Positions 17,210 to 25,662 of a DNA stretch of 64,000 nt are shown here, piece by piece. Positions within the stretch are counted from its first letter, which is position 1. Each line of letters begins with the position of its first letter. Source of the stretch: Lysobacterales bacterium (lineage in GTDB: Bacteria > Pseudomonadota > Gammaproteobacteria > Xanthomonadales > SZUA-38); the NCBI GenBank assembly GCA_030065125.1, contig JASJDM010000008.1, positions 26,556 to 90,555 of the forward strand, written 5' to 3'. The notes under the pieces were generated by a model, which was given only the letters and a program-made list of their open reading frames with translations, was not told where the DNA came from and did no database searches. The position numbers were made by a program, and so were the translations under genes.

Positions 17210-18511
17210 ATGACTTGGATGCTTTGGCTGTCTTTGGTTCCGCTGGTCTGGGCCGACTACGTGCCCGACCAGCCCATTCAGGTGCCGCTGGTTGAGCTGT
17301 TTCAGGGCCTCGATGGTGAAGTCGACGGAACCGCTCAAATCTTCCCCACGGACCTGGCGGCATTTCCGGACGACAGTGGACGCCTGCTGGTGACCACCCT
17401 GGGCGGCGTACTGCGACTGGTTGACGCGGCGGGGAATCTGCAGGCGATTCCCTACCTGGATACCTTCAGTTCGGACACGATCAACGCCAGCAACGGCAAC
17501 GCATCGTTTGGCCTGACGACGGTGGCCTTCCACCCTGAATTCGCCAACTCTTCGCACCCCGGTGCAGGCCGTTTTTACACCATTGAGCCCGAAGTCACCC
17601 GGACCAGCCCGCCGCCGGACTTTCCAGGTGTCGCCGGCGATCAGGGCGGCTCCAATCCGGCCCATGACCGGGTCCTGTACGAATACACCGTGACCCAGCC
17701 CATCGCCAGCGTGTTCCAGGGTAATCGCCGGGAGGTGCTGCGTATCCACGAGCATCGGCGTGGGCATGATGTCAACGATCTGGATTTTGACGGCCAGGGT
17801 TTGCTCTACATCGCGGTAGGCGACACGGTGGTGGGCGAAACAGCTCAGGATCTGGGCAATGTCTTTGGCACCATTTTGCGCATTGATCCGCTGCACCCGG
17901 ACGATACGCCCGGCAGCCCCAATCCCGCATCCGCCAACGGTCAGTACCGTCTGCCGCTGGACAACCCGTTTATGGATGAGCCGGGCGTGGTAGAGGAGGT
18001 GTTTGCGTACGGTCTGCGAAACCCGTTCCGTATCCACTATGATCAGGTGGCCCGGACCTTGTGGGTCAGCAGCAACGGCCTTCAGCAGCGGGAATCGGTC
18101 TATCGGGTTGCGAACGGCGACAACCTGGGGTGGCCGTTTTTCGAAGGCACTCGCATGAATTCCTCACCGCCGCCCGGGTTCAGCTTCACCCCGCCGGTAT
18201 TTGAATACGATCACGGAATTGGGGTGTCGGTGACCGGACTGATGGTGTATCGGGGTACCCGGTTCCCCGAGCTGTTCGAGCGGGTCATTTTCAGCGATTT
18301 CCTCGGGGCAGGGAGCGGCGTGAGGCTGTTTTACGGCGACCCGGTCAGTGGTGAATTTGGAGACCTGATTCGCTCGGAAGGGGCCAATCTGCCGTCAGCG
18401 CTGGTGTCAGTCAATGCCTCAGCCACGGGAGAAATGGTGTTGCTGGGGGGAGATGGCCGGGTGCTCACGGTGGGGATAGCGGATCGCCTGTTTGGAAATG
18501 GCTTTGAATGA
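17210..18511 (+). CDS. Secreted PQQ-dependent sugar (glucose/sorbosone-type) dehydrogenase, GFE tail
   Basis: A 433-residue exported beta-propeller enzyme of the soluble glucose/sorbosone dehydrogenase family. MTWMLWLSLVPLVWA is the signal peptide. Family marks include HDVNDLDFDGQGLLYIAVGD and VEEVFAYGLRNPFRIHYD. Relatives oxidise sugars or sugar-like alcohols with PQQ and Ca2+ in the periplasm. The protein ends in ADRLFGNGFE, a C-terminal motif shared with two other secreted proteins in this window. GGGAG lies about ten bases before the ATG. No pqq genes are nearby, so cofactor supply is not shown here. Confidence 0.85.
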   Translation: MTWMLWLSLVPLVWADYVPDQPIQVPLVELFQGLDGEVDGTAQIFPTDLAAFPDDSGRLLVTTLGGVLRLVDAAGNLQAIPYLDTFSSDTINASNGNASFGLTTVAFHPEFANSSHPGAGRFYTIEPEVTRTSPPPDFPGVAGDQGGSNPAHDRVLYEYTVTQPIASVFQGNRREVLRIHEHRRGHDVNDLDFDGQGLLYIAVGDTVVGETAQDLGNVFGTILRIDPLHPDDTPGSPNPASANGQYRLPLDNPFMDEPGVVEEVFAYGLRNPFRIHYDQVARTLWVSSNGLQQRESVYRVANGDNLGWPFFEGTRMNSSPPPGFSFTPPVFEYDHGIGVSVTGLMVYRGTRFPELFERVIFSDFLGAGSGVRLFYGDPVSGEFGDLIRSEGANLPSALVSVNASATGEMVLLGGDGRVLTVGIADRLFGNGFE

Positions 18512-18574
18512 AGGGTGCCTTCGGGCTTGGGCAGCCCAGATGGGTTCTGAATCCTGCGATGGGTTGGACAAGGT

Positions 18575-19357
18575 CTAGGTTGTTGGCATCTTGATCACTT
18601 CAAACACGGCCCCCTGGGGATCAGCGAGGACCGCCATGCGGCCGCCCCCCGGAATATCGAAGGGTTCGCGCAGCACGTTGCCGCCTGCCCTGGTCACCAT
18701 TGCCGAGGTGGCATCCACGTCGCCAGTGGCAAAATACACATCCCAGGACGGTTTGCTTCCCGTGTCCGGCGTTGCCTGCAGGATTCCGGCGACAGGCCTG
18801 CCGTCTGCCTTCATGAGCGTGTAGGGCCTTGGCCCGTCCGTCGTTTCTATCTCGACGCCGAGCACTTCATGGTAGAACGCTGCCGCCTTTTCCGGTTGCA
18901 TCGTGTTCAATTCGTTCCAGGTCATCGCGCCGGGAACGTTAAAAACTTCGCCGCCGTGGGCGGGTGCGGAATGCCACAGCCGGAGAAACGCACCGACGGT
19001 ATCTTCGATGACGGCAATACTGCCGACGTCCGGCTCCTCCAGCGGCCCATCGTGCACCGTGCCGCCTGCCGCTTTCACTCTCGCCAGGGTCGCGTCGAGG
19101 TCGTCAACCTCGACGTAGGTTCCCCAGTGCGGCTGAACCCCCATTTCCAGCAGCGATGGGATCAACGCGTAGATGCCGGCGACCATGCTGCCGTGAAGCC
19201 GCTGCAGCGAGTAGACGTTGCCATCGGACCCGGTGATGCGTTCGGCCGACCACCCGAAAACAGACGAGTAAAACTTTTCCGACCCATCCAGGTCGGTGGT
19301 CGCACAATCCGCCCAGTTCGGTGTTCCCTGTTTCTTCCATTGTTCCACGGTTACCAC
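18575..19357 (-). CDS. VOC family protein, two glyoxalase/bleomycin-resistance-type domains
   Basis: A 260-residue protein made of two tandem VOC domains (about 5-125 and 135-258). Each has the beta-alpha-beta-beta-beta pattern, for example GTPNWADCATTDLDGSEKFY in the first and MTWNELNTMQPEKAAAFYHE in the second. These proteins bind a divalent metal and act on small molecules; the exact reaction is unknown. It is cytoplasmic and convergent with the sugar-dehydrogenase gene, with 63 bp between. The start is ATG 19357. Confidence 0.88.
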   Translation of the reverse strand: MVTVEQWKKQGTPNWADCATTDLDGSEKFYSSVFGWSAERITGSDGNVYSLQRLHGSMVAGIYALIPSLLEMGVQPHWGTYVEVDDLDATLARVKAAGGTVHDGPLEEPDVGSIAVIEDTVGAFLRLWHSAPAHGGEVFNVPGAMTWNELNTMQPEKAAAFYHEVLGVEIETTDGPRPYTLMKADGRPVAGILQATPDTGSKPSWDVYFATGDVDATSAMVTRAGGNVLREPFDIPGGGRMAVLADPQGAVFEVIKMPTT

Positions 19358-19555
19358 CCGCCAAGACCATCGGAGTGCCCAATGATGATCTGGATGCGAA
19401 TCCAGGTCGCAAAATCAGGAGTAGTACTTACGTGTCCGCGACCGCTGAGGACGATCTGGATGTCCAGATCGAGATTCGGAAACCGCGATCAACGTACTTC
19501 GCGGGCTCCGAATACGGCCCTCGGCTGGCCAACGCTCCTACCCTCAATGACCAAA

Positions 19556-19579
19556 CAACCGCTTCAGTGAAGGCGGTTG
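19556..19579 (-). terminator. Hairpin downstream of the small ORF at 19582-19677
   Basis: CAACCGC (19556-19562) pairs with GCGGTTG (19573-19579) around a ten-base loop. On the minus strand it is followed by TTTGG, a short T-run, so it could end transcription coming from the aldo-keto reductase and the small ORF. Confidence 0.35.
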
Positions 19580-19581
19580 CT

Positions 19582-19677
19582 TCAACTGCGGCCAGTGCCC
19601 GACCCGCTCGACGACGATGAGCGCATGCTGGTGAGTGAGATCAGTGCCAGAAGGCTGAATTGAGAACGGCGAGACAT
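19582..19677 (-). CDS. Possible 31-residue signal-peptide-like ORF or gene remnant
   Basis: In the 364-base gap between the VOC and aldo-keto reductase genes, the minus strand has a strong AAGGAGAG about seven bases before ATG 19677. The product begins like a signal peptide (MSRRSQFSLLALISLTSM), continues into a Ser/Gly-rich tail and stops after 31 residues; a hairpin follows. It may be a genuine tiny exported peptide, a leader, or the stump of a secreted-protein gene broken by a frameshift (another frame stays open to 19544). The remaining part of the gap, 19358-19550, has two GAYGATCTGGATG repeats but no convincing gene. Confidence 0.3.
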   Translation of the reverse strand: MSRRSQFSLLALISLTSMRSSSSSGSGTGRS

Positions 19678-19721
19678 GTCGGCTCTCCTTGATCGGACTT
19701 GTGCGGGTCGGATCTGTGGGC

Positions 19722-20510
19722 CTAGACGAGTGTCCAGGCGTCCCAGTTCTCTTCGAGGTGCTCAATGGATGTTGTGCCCGGAATCACGATGATGTTGGGT
19801 GACTGGGTGAGCAGCCAGGCGATTGCCTGTTGCGGCGCGAGCTTCGCGCCCTGGGCCATGGGATCTGCCCCTAATGGACCGTACGGAATAAAGGCGATGC
19901 CGCGTTCGGCGGTGTAGTGCACCAGGTCGAGTTGCTCCGGCTCGGCGCTGTTCAGACGGTTCTGCACGCTGGCGATGGGCGCGACGCTGAGGGCACGATC
20001 GAGCTCGCGGCGGTTCACGTTGGACAGCCCGATGTGGCGAATACGTCCATCTGCTTGCGCCTCGGCGAGTGCCGCCACCGACGTTTCGATCGGCGTGTTC
20101 GGGTCCACGCGATGCAGTTGAAACAGAGCGATCTGATCGCGGCGCAGGTTGGTGAGTGCGTCGTCGATTTCACGGTGCAAGGTGTCTCGTGAGCCGTCGA
20201 CCGTGATCCGCCCGGGCTCGGGCTTGTCGACCCCGCCCTTTGTTGCCAGGACCACGTCCCGGCCGTCGAGCGCCTCGCCGACGATTCGGTCGGCCGTTTC
20301 CGGTCCGTAGGATCGCGCGCTGTCGAAGAACGTCACGCCGAGGCTTGCGGCCCGACGCAGCAGCTGTAAGCCTGCCTCCCAGTCCTCGAACGGCCCGAAG
20401 TTGCCGGGCTTGCCGGTCAGGCGCATCGCGCCGTAGCCAAGGCGGTTGACGGTCAGGTCGCCACCCAGGTCAAAGGTGCGCGGTGTGGTGTTTTCAGGTT
20501 GTGCAGACAT
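19722..20510 (-). CDS. Aldo/keto reductase
   Basis: A 262-residue NADPH-dependent aldo-keto reductase. The catalytic tetrad is visible: Asp and Tyr in FFDSARSYGPE, Lys in VVLATKGG and His in IALFQLHRVD. A C-terminal cofactor-binding segment, NIIVIPGTTSIEHLEEN, is also present. The frame extends upstream to 20591, but AGGAG eight bases before ATG 20510 (MSAQPENTT) fixes the start. It is divergently placed from a LysR regulator, the classic arrangement for control of a reductase by its neighbour. Confidence 0.9.
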   Translation of the reverse strand: MSAQPENTTPRTFDLGGDLTVNRLGYGAMRLTGKPGNFGPFEDWEAGLQLLRRAASLGVTFFDSARSYGPETADRIVGEALDGRDVVLATKGGVDKPEPGRITVDGSRDTLHREIDDALTNLRRDQIALFQLHRVDPNTPIETSVAALAEAQADGRIRHIGLSNVNRRELDRALSVAPIASVQNRLNSAEPEQLDLVHYTAERGIAFIPYGPLGADPMAQGAKLAPQQAIAWLLTQSPNIIVIPGTTSIEHLEENWDAWTLV

Positions 20511-20612
20511 CAGTATTGCTCCTGTGCTTGATGTGTCCGATGGCGTTACTGTGCCGTCGCGACCATGTATTTGGTAGACGAGTATTATCAATATTTGCTA
20601 TACGTATTGTGC
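20511..20612. promoter_or_regulatory. Divergent control region between aldo-keto reductase and LysR genes
   Basis: This 102-bp region separates the two start codons and contains an AT-rich core (about 20578-20602) that is unlike its GC-rich surroundings. It includes GTAT and ATAC half-sites separated by 14 bases, compatible with a LysR operator overlapping both promoters. No promoter boxes are certain. Confidence 0.35.
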
Positions 20613-21590
20613 ATGAGCAAGCCCCTGGACCGTCTGACCCTGCTCGAGACATTCGTGCGAATTGCCGATGCCGGCAGCATCAGCGCGGCAGCGCGGGATC
20701 TTGGGCTGTCGCAGCCCTCAGCCAGTCGACAGCTGGCGGAACTTGAGGCCCGGCTGAAAACGCAGCTGATCCGCCGCAACACGCATTCGCTGGCGCTGAC
20801 CGAAGCCGGGGTTGCCCTGCTGGCTGACGCCCGGTCCATGCTCGACAGCTGGGAAGCACTCGAAGAGACGCATCTGTCCGGCCAGGGCGAGATCCGCGGT
20901 ACGCTGAAGGTAGTCGCACCCATCGGATTGGGCCAGCTGCAGCTCGCGCGGCTTGCCTGGCGATTCCAGCTTGAACATCCACAAGTGAGCCTCAACTGGC
21001 TGTTGGACGACGAGCCCATCCGGTTTTCGGAGTTGGGCTGCGATTGCTGGATCAAAGTCGGTCCGGTGCCGGACGACACGTTGATCGTCAAGCCGCTTGG
21101 GCGGGTCGAGCGACTGTTGGTCGGCTCGGCGGAGTTTGCGGCACTTCACCGACTACCCGGGACGCCCAAGGCCGTGGAGAAGCGCAGCCTGGTGGCGCTG
21201 GCGCCGTTCGAAGGCGGGACCATACCCCTGACCGGCCCCAAGGGCGCACGCGCCAATATCGAGCCACCGCTGCGACTGTCCTCGAACAACATCGTCGCCG
21301 TCAAAGAGGCCGTGGCCATGGGGCTCGGAATGGCGGTGCTGCCGCGGTGGTTCATCCACGACGAATTGGAACACGGTACTTTCGTTGACGTTCTGCCCAA
21401 GTGGCGGGCGCCGTCGCTCACGATTTACGTTGCCTATCTGCCAGGCCGGCACCAGCCTCGACGATTGCGAGCGTTTCTGGAGTACGTCGTCGCCCAGGTC
21501 CCTGGCATACCGGGGATCCAAAGGTGTGTCGCTCGAGCTACGGGCGACAATTCGGCTTCCGAGACTTGCGATTCAAGACGTGGGCCGTGA
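20613..21590 (+). CDS. LysR family transcriptional regulator
   Basis: A 325-residue LysR-type regulator. The winged HTH occupies residues ~6-65 (FVRIADAGSISAAARDLGLS, then SQPSASRQLAELEARL), followed by a periplasmic-binding-protein-like effector domain with the usual KEAVAMGLGMAVLPRW near the end. An upstream in-frame ATG at 20565 would add 16 residues not typical of the family, so ATG 20613 (MSKPLDRLTLLE) is preferred, although no Shine-Dalgarno stands out. It probably regulates the divergent aldo-keto reductase. Confidence 0.9.
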   Translation: MSKPLDRLTLLETFVRIADAGSISAAARDLGLSQPSASRQLAELEARLKTQLIRRNTHSLALTEAGVALLADARSMLDSWEALEETHLSGQGEIRGTLKVVAPIGLGQLQLARLAWRFQLEHPQVSLNWLLDDEPIRFSELGCDCWIKVGPVPDDTLIVKPLGRVERLLVGSAEFAALHRLPGTPKAVEKRSLVALAPFEGGTIPLTGPKGARANIEPPLRLSSNNIVAVKEAVAMGLGMAVLPRWFIHDELEHGTFVDVLPKWRAPSLTIYVAYLPGRHQPRRLRAFLEYVVAQVPGIPGIQRCVARATGDNSASETCDSRRGP

Positions 21591-21624
21591 TCGGGCTGTT
21601 GCACAACCATCCAGGAAGATTGGT

Positions 21625-23199
21625 TCAGTCCATCAACGCCCGTAGCCTCTCCAGCCCCGCCTGGGTTTCCTGATCGCCGGGAAAAGTCTGGTTCAGCAGG
21701 AAATACACAAAGTAACCGGGCCGCACAAAACCGTCTTTAGCCAGCCGGTCAGCCATCATTCTCAGTTCCCCCACTACACGCTCATGATCGGTCCGGGTCC
21801 CGTCACTCATGAAACGCGTAAACAGCAAAAGCGCATTCTGATTCGCACCCAGCCGGAACTGCTGATCAATCTGCCCGGCAAGTGTTGGCGGAGCCTTGTA
21901 TCTGATAGCGGCAGATAGCACCGGGTCCTTGCCTTTGAAGTAGTCTTCAGCTTCCAGCGCCGCCGGTACGTGCGGATTTGTGGCGTCTCGAAAGTCATTG
22001 GCCAACCAACTGTGCCAGTAGATCGTTGAAACACGAATCGTGATGCCACTGTTTGTCAATACCACACGCTTCCCGTCACCGTAGTGGCTGGGCTTCGCGC
22101 CGCTCGGTTCTCCCACAAAAGCTGCATAGGTCATCTCTTCAAACCTGTGCAGGAAATGCTGTGCAGCCGAGAATGTCGTCCGACCCATCAATACAAAGAG
22201 ACGACCATACTCATTGAATTCACTCCTGCTGAGACCGACAACGAAGGGAGTTACCCACGCACCTATGCCGCCCGAGTTGTGGCGCAGGTCGATGATGTAA
22301 CGGGACACACCCGCCTCTCGGGCAGCAGCCACCGTCTCGGCAACAAACTCGCCATAAGGTCGAACAGGCTGTTCCTCGAACTGATTGACTTGAACGTATA
22401 TCGCATCGTCGTCAGGACGCACCTCGTACCATCGATACTTGTCGCGATGCTTTTGCCAACTGGGCAGTGTATCCGGTAGGCCGTCAACGAACCTGTGTCC
22501 GGGCTTGGACAATGCGCGCAGCTCGGTCGATACAGGCTCGCCATCGGCGCCGCGTGTTGTGAGTGAGAGTGATTCAGGTGAATTGATGATGTTCAGATAC
22601 GCAAGCACATCGGGTAAGCCGAGCCTGTCCGGCGCCATCAGTTTTGCCCGACTGTCGTTCTCGACAAAGCTCACTGACCGGACCGCGGCAATCGCGTCCT
22701 TCACGGGCGTCTCGTCGATCATTTCGACGCGATGGCCAATCAACTCTGAAAATTCCGGACGAGCTGCGATAACAAAAAGCCCGTCGACAAACAGTTCAAA
22801 CCGCACCGGCAATTGCGCGAACTTCAGCGACTCGACTTTGGGCGGCGGCGTGCCGCTGTGTCCAAGCTCTGCCTCCAATGCGAATTCTGGATATTGGCGT
22901 GGAATGTGAACGCGGGTATGTCCGTCCCGAAGCTGTGCAACGACCTCTGCCATCGCAACAACTATTTCTCTGTCTGACTTGTCAGAAAGGTCCTCGAGCA
23001 GCTTGCCAATACCAGCGTCGAATTCCGCTTCCGTCAGGTTGTGAAACGGTTTGAAGTGGATGTTTTTGATCGCTTCAGACATCTGCTCGATGTCGGCACG
23101 CCACTGTTCGTCTGTCAGGGCACGAACGTCTGCGTTCACCGGCGTTGCTGTCAAGAAGCCCGCCAACAGGCAGGCCGCGACGATTCGTCGCACAATCAT
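21625..23199 (-). CDS. Exported S41 (tail-specific/C-terminal processing) peptidase-like protein
   Basis: A 524-residue secreted protein with a signal peptide ending around ATPVNA. The C-terminal half carries S41 peptidase marks: YIIDLRHNSGG and the nucleophile region MGRTTFSAAQHF. The N-terminal part has a helical region and LRDGHTRVHIP, common in S41 relatives; a clear PDZ domain is not evident. It probably acts as a periplasmic peptidase. AGGAG abuts ATG 23199 with no spacing, while GTG 23193, two codons on, has a six-base spacing and may be the true start. Confidence 0.8.
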   Translation of the reverse strand: MIVRRIVAACLLAGFLTATPVNADVRALTDEQWRADIEQMSEAIKNIHFKPFHNLTEAEFDAGIGKLLEDLSDKSDREIVVAMAEVVAQLRDGHTRVHIPRQYPEFALEAELGHSGTPPPKVESLKFAQLPVRFELFVDGLFVIAARPEFSELIGHRVEMIDETPVKDAIAAVRSVSFVENDSRAKLMAPDRLGLPDVLAYLNIINSPESLSLTTRGADGEPVSTELRALSKPGHRFVDGLPDTLPSWQKHRDKYRWYEVRPDDDAIYVQVNQFEEQPVRPYGEFVAETVAAAREAGVSRYIIDLRHNSGGIGAWVTPFVVGLSRSEFNEYGRLFVLMGRTTFSAAQHFLHRFEEMTYAAFVGEPSGAKPSHYGDGKRVVLTNSGITIRVSTIYWHSWLANDFRDATNPHVPAALEAEDYFKGKDPVLSAAIRYKAPPTLAGQIDQQFRLGANQNALLLFTRFMSDGTRTDHERVVGELRMMADRLAKDGFVRPGYFVYFLLNQTFPGDQETQAGLERLRALMD

Positions 23200-23341
23200 C
23201 TCCTTGTGGTTGCGCCAATCACGTACTTGCTGGTGTTTGGATGCTGCGAAACGCAAAGGCGTTTAACTCGAACAACTTGCTTTGTACAAGTCGCGACTGA
23301 TGTGGCTGTGACGGCAAGACTGAGCAGAAAGGATCGACCAT

Positions 23342-24388
23342 TCAACCAACGTCCCGCACACAGTCGAATCCATCCATCAGCAGCCGGTAGATATTTGTTG
23401 CGCCAGATCGGTCTGAGTTGAAATAGATGAATGCGCCATCTCGGGTCCAGAATGCGTAGTTATCCTTCCAGTCTCCCTTGGTAATCCGGGATACACCCTC
23501 ACCACCTGGGCCCAGGATGTAGAGATTGAGCTTTCCGTGCCGCCCATCGATATCTGAGCTGTAGACGATGTGGTCTCCGTCCGGCGCCCAGGCTGGATAG
23601 CCTTCCTCATATTCGCCTTCCGTCAGCCGAGTCTCCTGGCCAGTCTTCACGTCAATGACGATCAGATCGAAAACATACCCGCCGTCTTCTCGCGTACCTT
23701 GCTGACGATTGAACACTATGCGCTCACCGTCCCTGGAGTACTGTCCGTGAGCGTCGTAACCGGAGTACTCGGTGAGTCTACGCAAGGTCCGGGTAGATTT
23801 TTCGAAGACGTACATGTCCGATTGCCCATCCACACGGTATGAGTTAAACAGAATGAACCGTCCGTCAGGCGAATAACTGGGCAGCCAGTCCCAGTCTTCG
23901 TGCGATGCCACTGTCTGCAGTTCACCGGTTGCTCTCTCATATTCGTAGATGTCGGTCTTTCCGTTGCCACTCGCTTGAGCGACGACGATGAACTTGCCGT
24001 CGGGAGAGTAAGTGCCGGAATTGGTAAAAATAGCGGACAGATCGGTCTTCTCTCCGGTTGCGAGGTCCATCTCATAACCCTGGGAATCAAGATTGGGCGC
24101 GCCTTTCTGTCTGACGGCCATGAGAAGCGACTTCCCATCCGTGGACACGCCCTGAACCTGATATTGGTCATTATCGCCCGCAGTGATCTGCTCGATGACG
24201 CAGCCGCTGGGATCCACCAGCCTGGTAAAGGGACTCGCCGATTGCGGTGCATCAGTCGGCTGCACGGCATCGGGCATGGGATGCGATGAACAGGCAGTTG
24301 TCAGCGGTAAGAGGAACACGATAGCAACCTGAATGAATATAGAATCCAAGTAATGATTCAAGGACGGTCTCTCTACAGTAGTTTTCAT
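23342..24388 (-). CDS. Exported TolB-like beta-propeller (PD40 repeat) protein
   Basis: A 348-residue protein with an N-terminal hydrophobic segment followed by LPLTTACSS, a weak lipobox, so it may be a lipoprotein. The rest is a series of PD40/WD40-like repeats with the SPDGKFI / SPDGRFI / SRDGERI / APDGDHI rhythm, the signature of a TolB-type propeller. It is not the housekeeping TolB (no tol-pal genes nearby, short N-terminal domain). It lies downstream of a divergent AraC gene and 85 bp upstream of the S41-like gene on the same strand. It probably binds a protein partner; function unknown. Confidence 0.78.
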   Translation of the reverse strand: MKTTVERPSLNHYLDSIFIQVAIVFLLPLTTACSSHPMPDAVQPTDAPQSASPFTRLVDPSGCVIEQITAGDNDQYQVQGVSTDGKSLLMAVRQKGAPNLDSQGYEMDLATGEKTDLSAIFTNSGTYSPDGKFIVVAQASGNGKTDIYEYERATGELQTVASHEDWDWLPSYSPDGRFILFNSYRVDGQSDMYVFEKSTRTLRRLTEYSGYDAHGQYSRDGERIVFNRQQGTREDGGYVFDLIVIDVKTGQETRLTEGEYEEGYPAWAPDGDHIVYSSDIDGRHGKLNLYILGPGGEGVSRITKGDWKDNYAFWTRDGAFIYFNSDRSGATNIYRLLMDGFDCVRDVG

Positions 24389-24435
24389 GTGATCTCGCTA
24401 ACGTGGAGCAGGGTTTTGTGGAAAGCTCATGACGG

Positions 24436-24540
24436 TCAGTAATTGGTCAAGTCCAGCTGGCCGTTGGCAAATCCGCTCCACTCAAAGATGACATGATCGA
24501 CCGTCGAATTATTGAACGACTTAAACCAGTCCTTGAACAT
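24436..24540 (-). other. Possible gene remnant or 34-residue ORF in the divergent region
   Basis: Between the beta-propeller and AraC genes the minus strand reads MFKDWFKSFNNSTVDHVIFE and continues to a stop at 24436. The composition looks like genuine protein, and the frame stays open upstream of the ATG into the AraC gene. There is no ribosome-binding site. It is most likely the 3' end of a lost gene, or chance; I do not recognise a family. Confidence 0.2.
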
Positions 24541-24566
24541 CTGAAACGTTTCGGTGAAGACAATCC

Positions 24567-25400
24567 ATGAAGGACGCGAAATCGACACTAGAAAAACACC
24601 AGTACCATCACCACGTCGTTCTTAAACGTCGTACGACCTCTGCAGTCTTTGCGGAAGAACGCTACGAATGCGCAGTCCAACACCCGATGCACGACCATGC
24701 GCAGGCCAATTTCCTGCTGACCGATAACTGTGGCTATCGGGAACAGCTTGGAAGCAAGACGTTCCACCATTCGGTGAATACGATTATCTGGCGACCTGGA
24801 GAGTTCTCTCACGCGGACGGGCTGGTGCGCGACAACGGGCGGCTTTTCTGTGTCTATATCAAAGATGAACTAATGAGGCAGTTCGCCGACTACGCGAAAA
24901 CTCCTGCTGAGTTCTCACAAAACAATTCCTATCTAGTGTTCCTGGCCCGACGACTACGCGATGAATTCAGAAACTGGTCGCAAGGCTCCGAATTAATCGC
25001 GGAGGGGCTGGTCCTGGAAATGCTGGGTCACGCGGCCAGGGCGGATACACGCATCCAGAGGGTCGCGCCGCTTTGGCTGGACAGAATTGTTGAGAAACTG
25101 GAGTGCGAGTTTCTGCAAGATCATACCAATGAGAGACTCGCACGCGAGGCTGGCGTACATCCTGTACATCTTAGCCGGACATTCCGTCAGCATTGCGGCA
25201 AGTCGGTAGGCAGGTTTATCAAAGAGAAACGCGTTCACCACGCAATGCTACTCATTGAGCAAGGTCGCATGACTTTGGCTGAAATAGCCAGCGCATCGGG
25301 ATTTTCAGATCAAAGCCATTTATCAAGAGGATTCAAGCAAGTCGTTGGGATCACACCTGGCGCCTTTCGGCGCGACGTGAGGCCGCCGCGAAGGATGTAG
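24567..25400 (+). CDS. AraC family transcriptional regulator
   Basis: A 277-residue regulator with a cupin-like N-terminal domain (HPMHDHAQANFLL, then NTIIWRPGEFSHADGL) and the C-terminal AraC HTH pair: ERLAREAGVHPVHLSRTFRQ and LAEIASASGFSDQSHLSRGF. It is divergent from the beta-propeller gene (178 bp between starts) and may control it. Its codon choice looks somewhat less GC-biased than the housekeeping block, in common with its neighbours, hinting that 21600-25400 is an accessory segment. Confidence 0.9.
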   Translation: MKDAKSTLEKHQYHHHVVLKRRTTSAVFAEERYECAVQHPMHDHAQANFLLTDNCGYREQLGSKTFHHSVNTIIWRPGEFSHADGLVRDNGRLFCVYIKDELMRQFADYAKTPAEFSQNNSYLVFLARRLRDEFRNWSQGSELIAEGLVLEMLGHAARADTRIQRVAPLWLDRIVEKLECEFLQDHTNERLAREAGVHPVHLSRTFRQHCGKSVGRFIKEKRVHHAMLLIEQGRMTLAEIASASGFSDQSHLSRGFKQVVGITPGAFRRDVRPPRRM

Positions 25401-25500
25401 TGAATCGTGTTGGTTCGTTAGGCGCTGATTCGGCAACACGACTCATGCGAAAAACGCGAGCTGATGTGTCACAGGGGTGCTGAGACCCCCCAATTATTTG

Positions 25501-25574
25501 CGCGCCCGGAGGGACTCGAACCCCCGACCACCTGGTTCGAAGCCAGGTACTCTATCCAGCTGAGCTACAGGCGC
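25501..25574 (-). tRNA. tRNA-Arg (anticodon UCG)
   Basis: The minus strand folds as a cloverleaf. The acceptor stem GCGCCTG pairs with CGGGCGC with one G-U pair. The D arm contains AGCTCAGCTGGATAGAG, the anticodon stem CCTGG/CCAGG encloses the loop CTTCGAA (anticodon TCG), and the T loop is GGTTCGAGTCC. The discriminator base is G. The CCA end is not encoded (CAA follows). It reads CGN arginine codons. No integrase or attachment repeat is seen beside it. Confidence 0.95.
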
Positions 25575-25662
25575 GTGTGGTCATTGTACATGCACTGGCT
25601 GCGCTTTATAGAATTGGGGACATCAGTCAAGGACACTCTGCTGATCCGGGGGAGATCAAGGG

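Noticed and set aside
25501..25574. tRNA-Arg as an integration site
   Set aside because: No integrase and no repeated tRNA 3' end was seen nearby.
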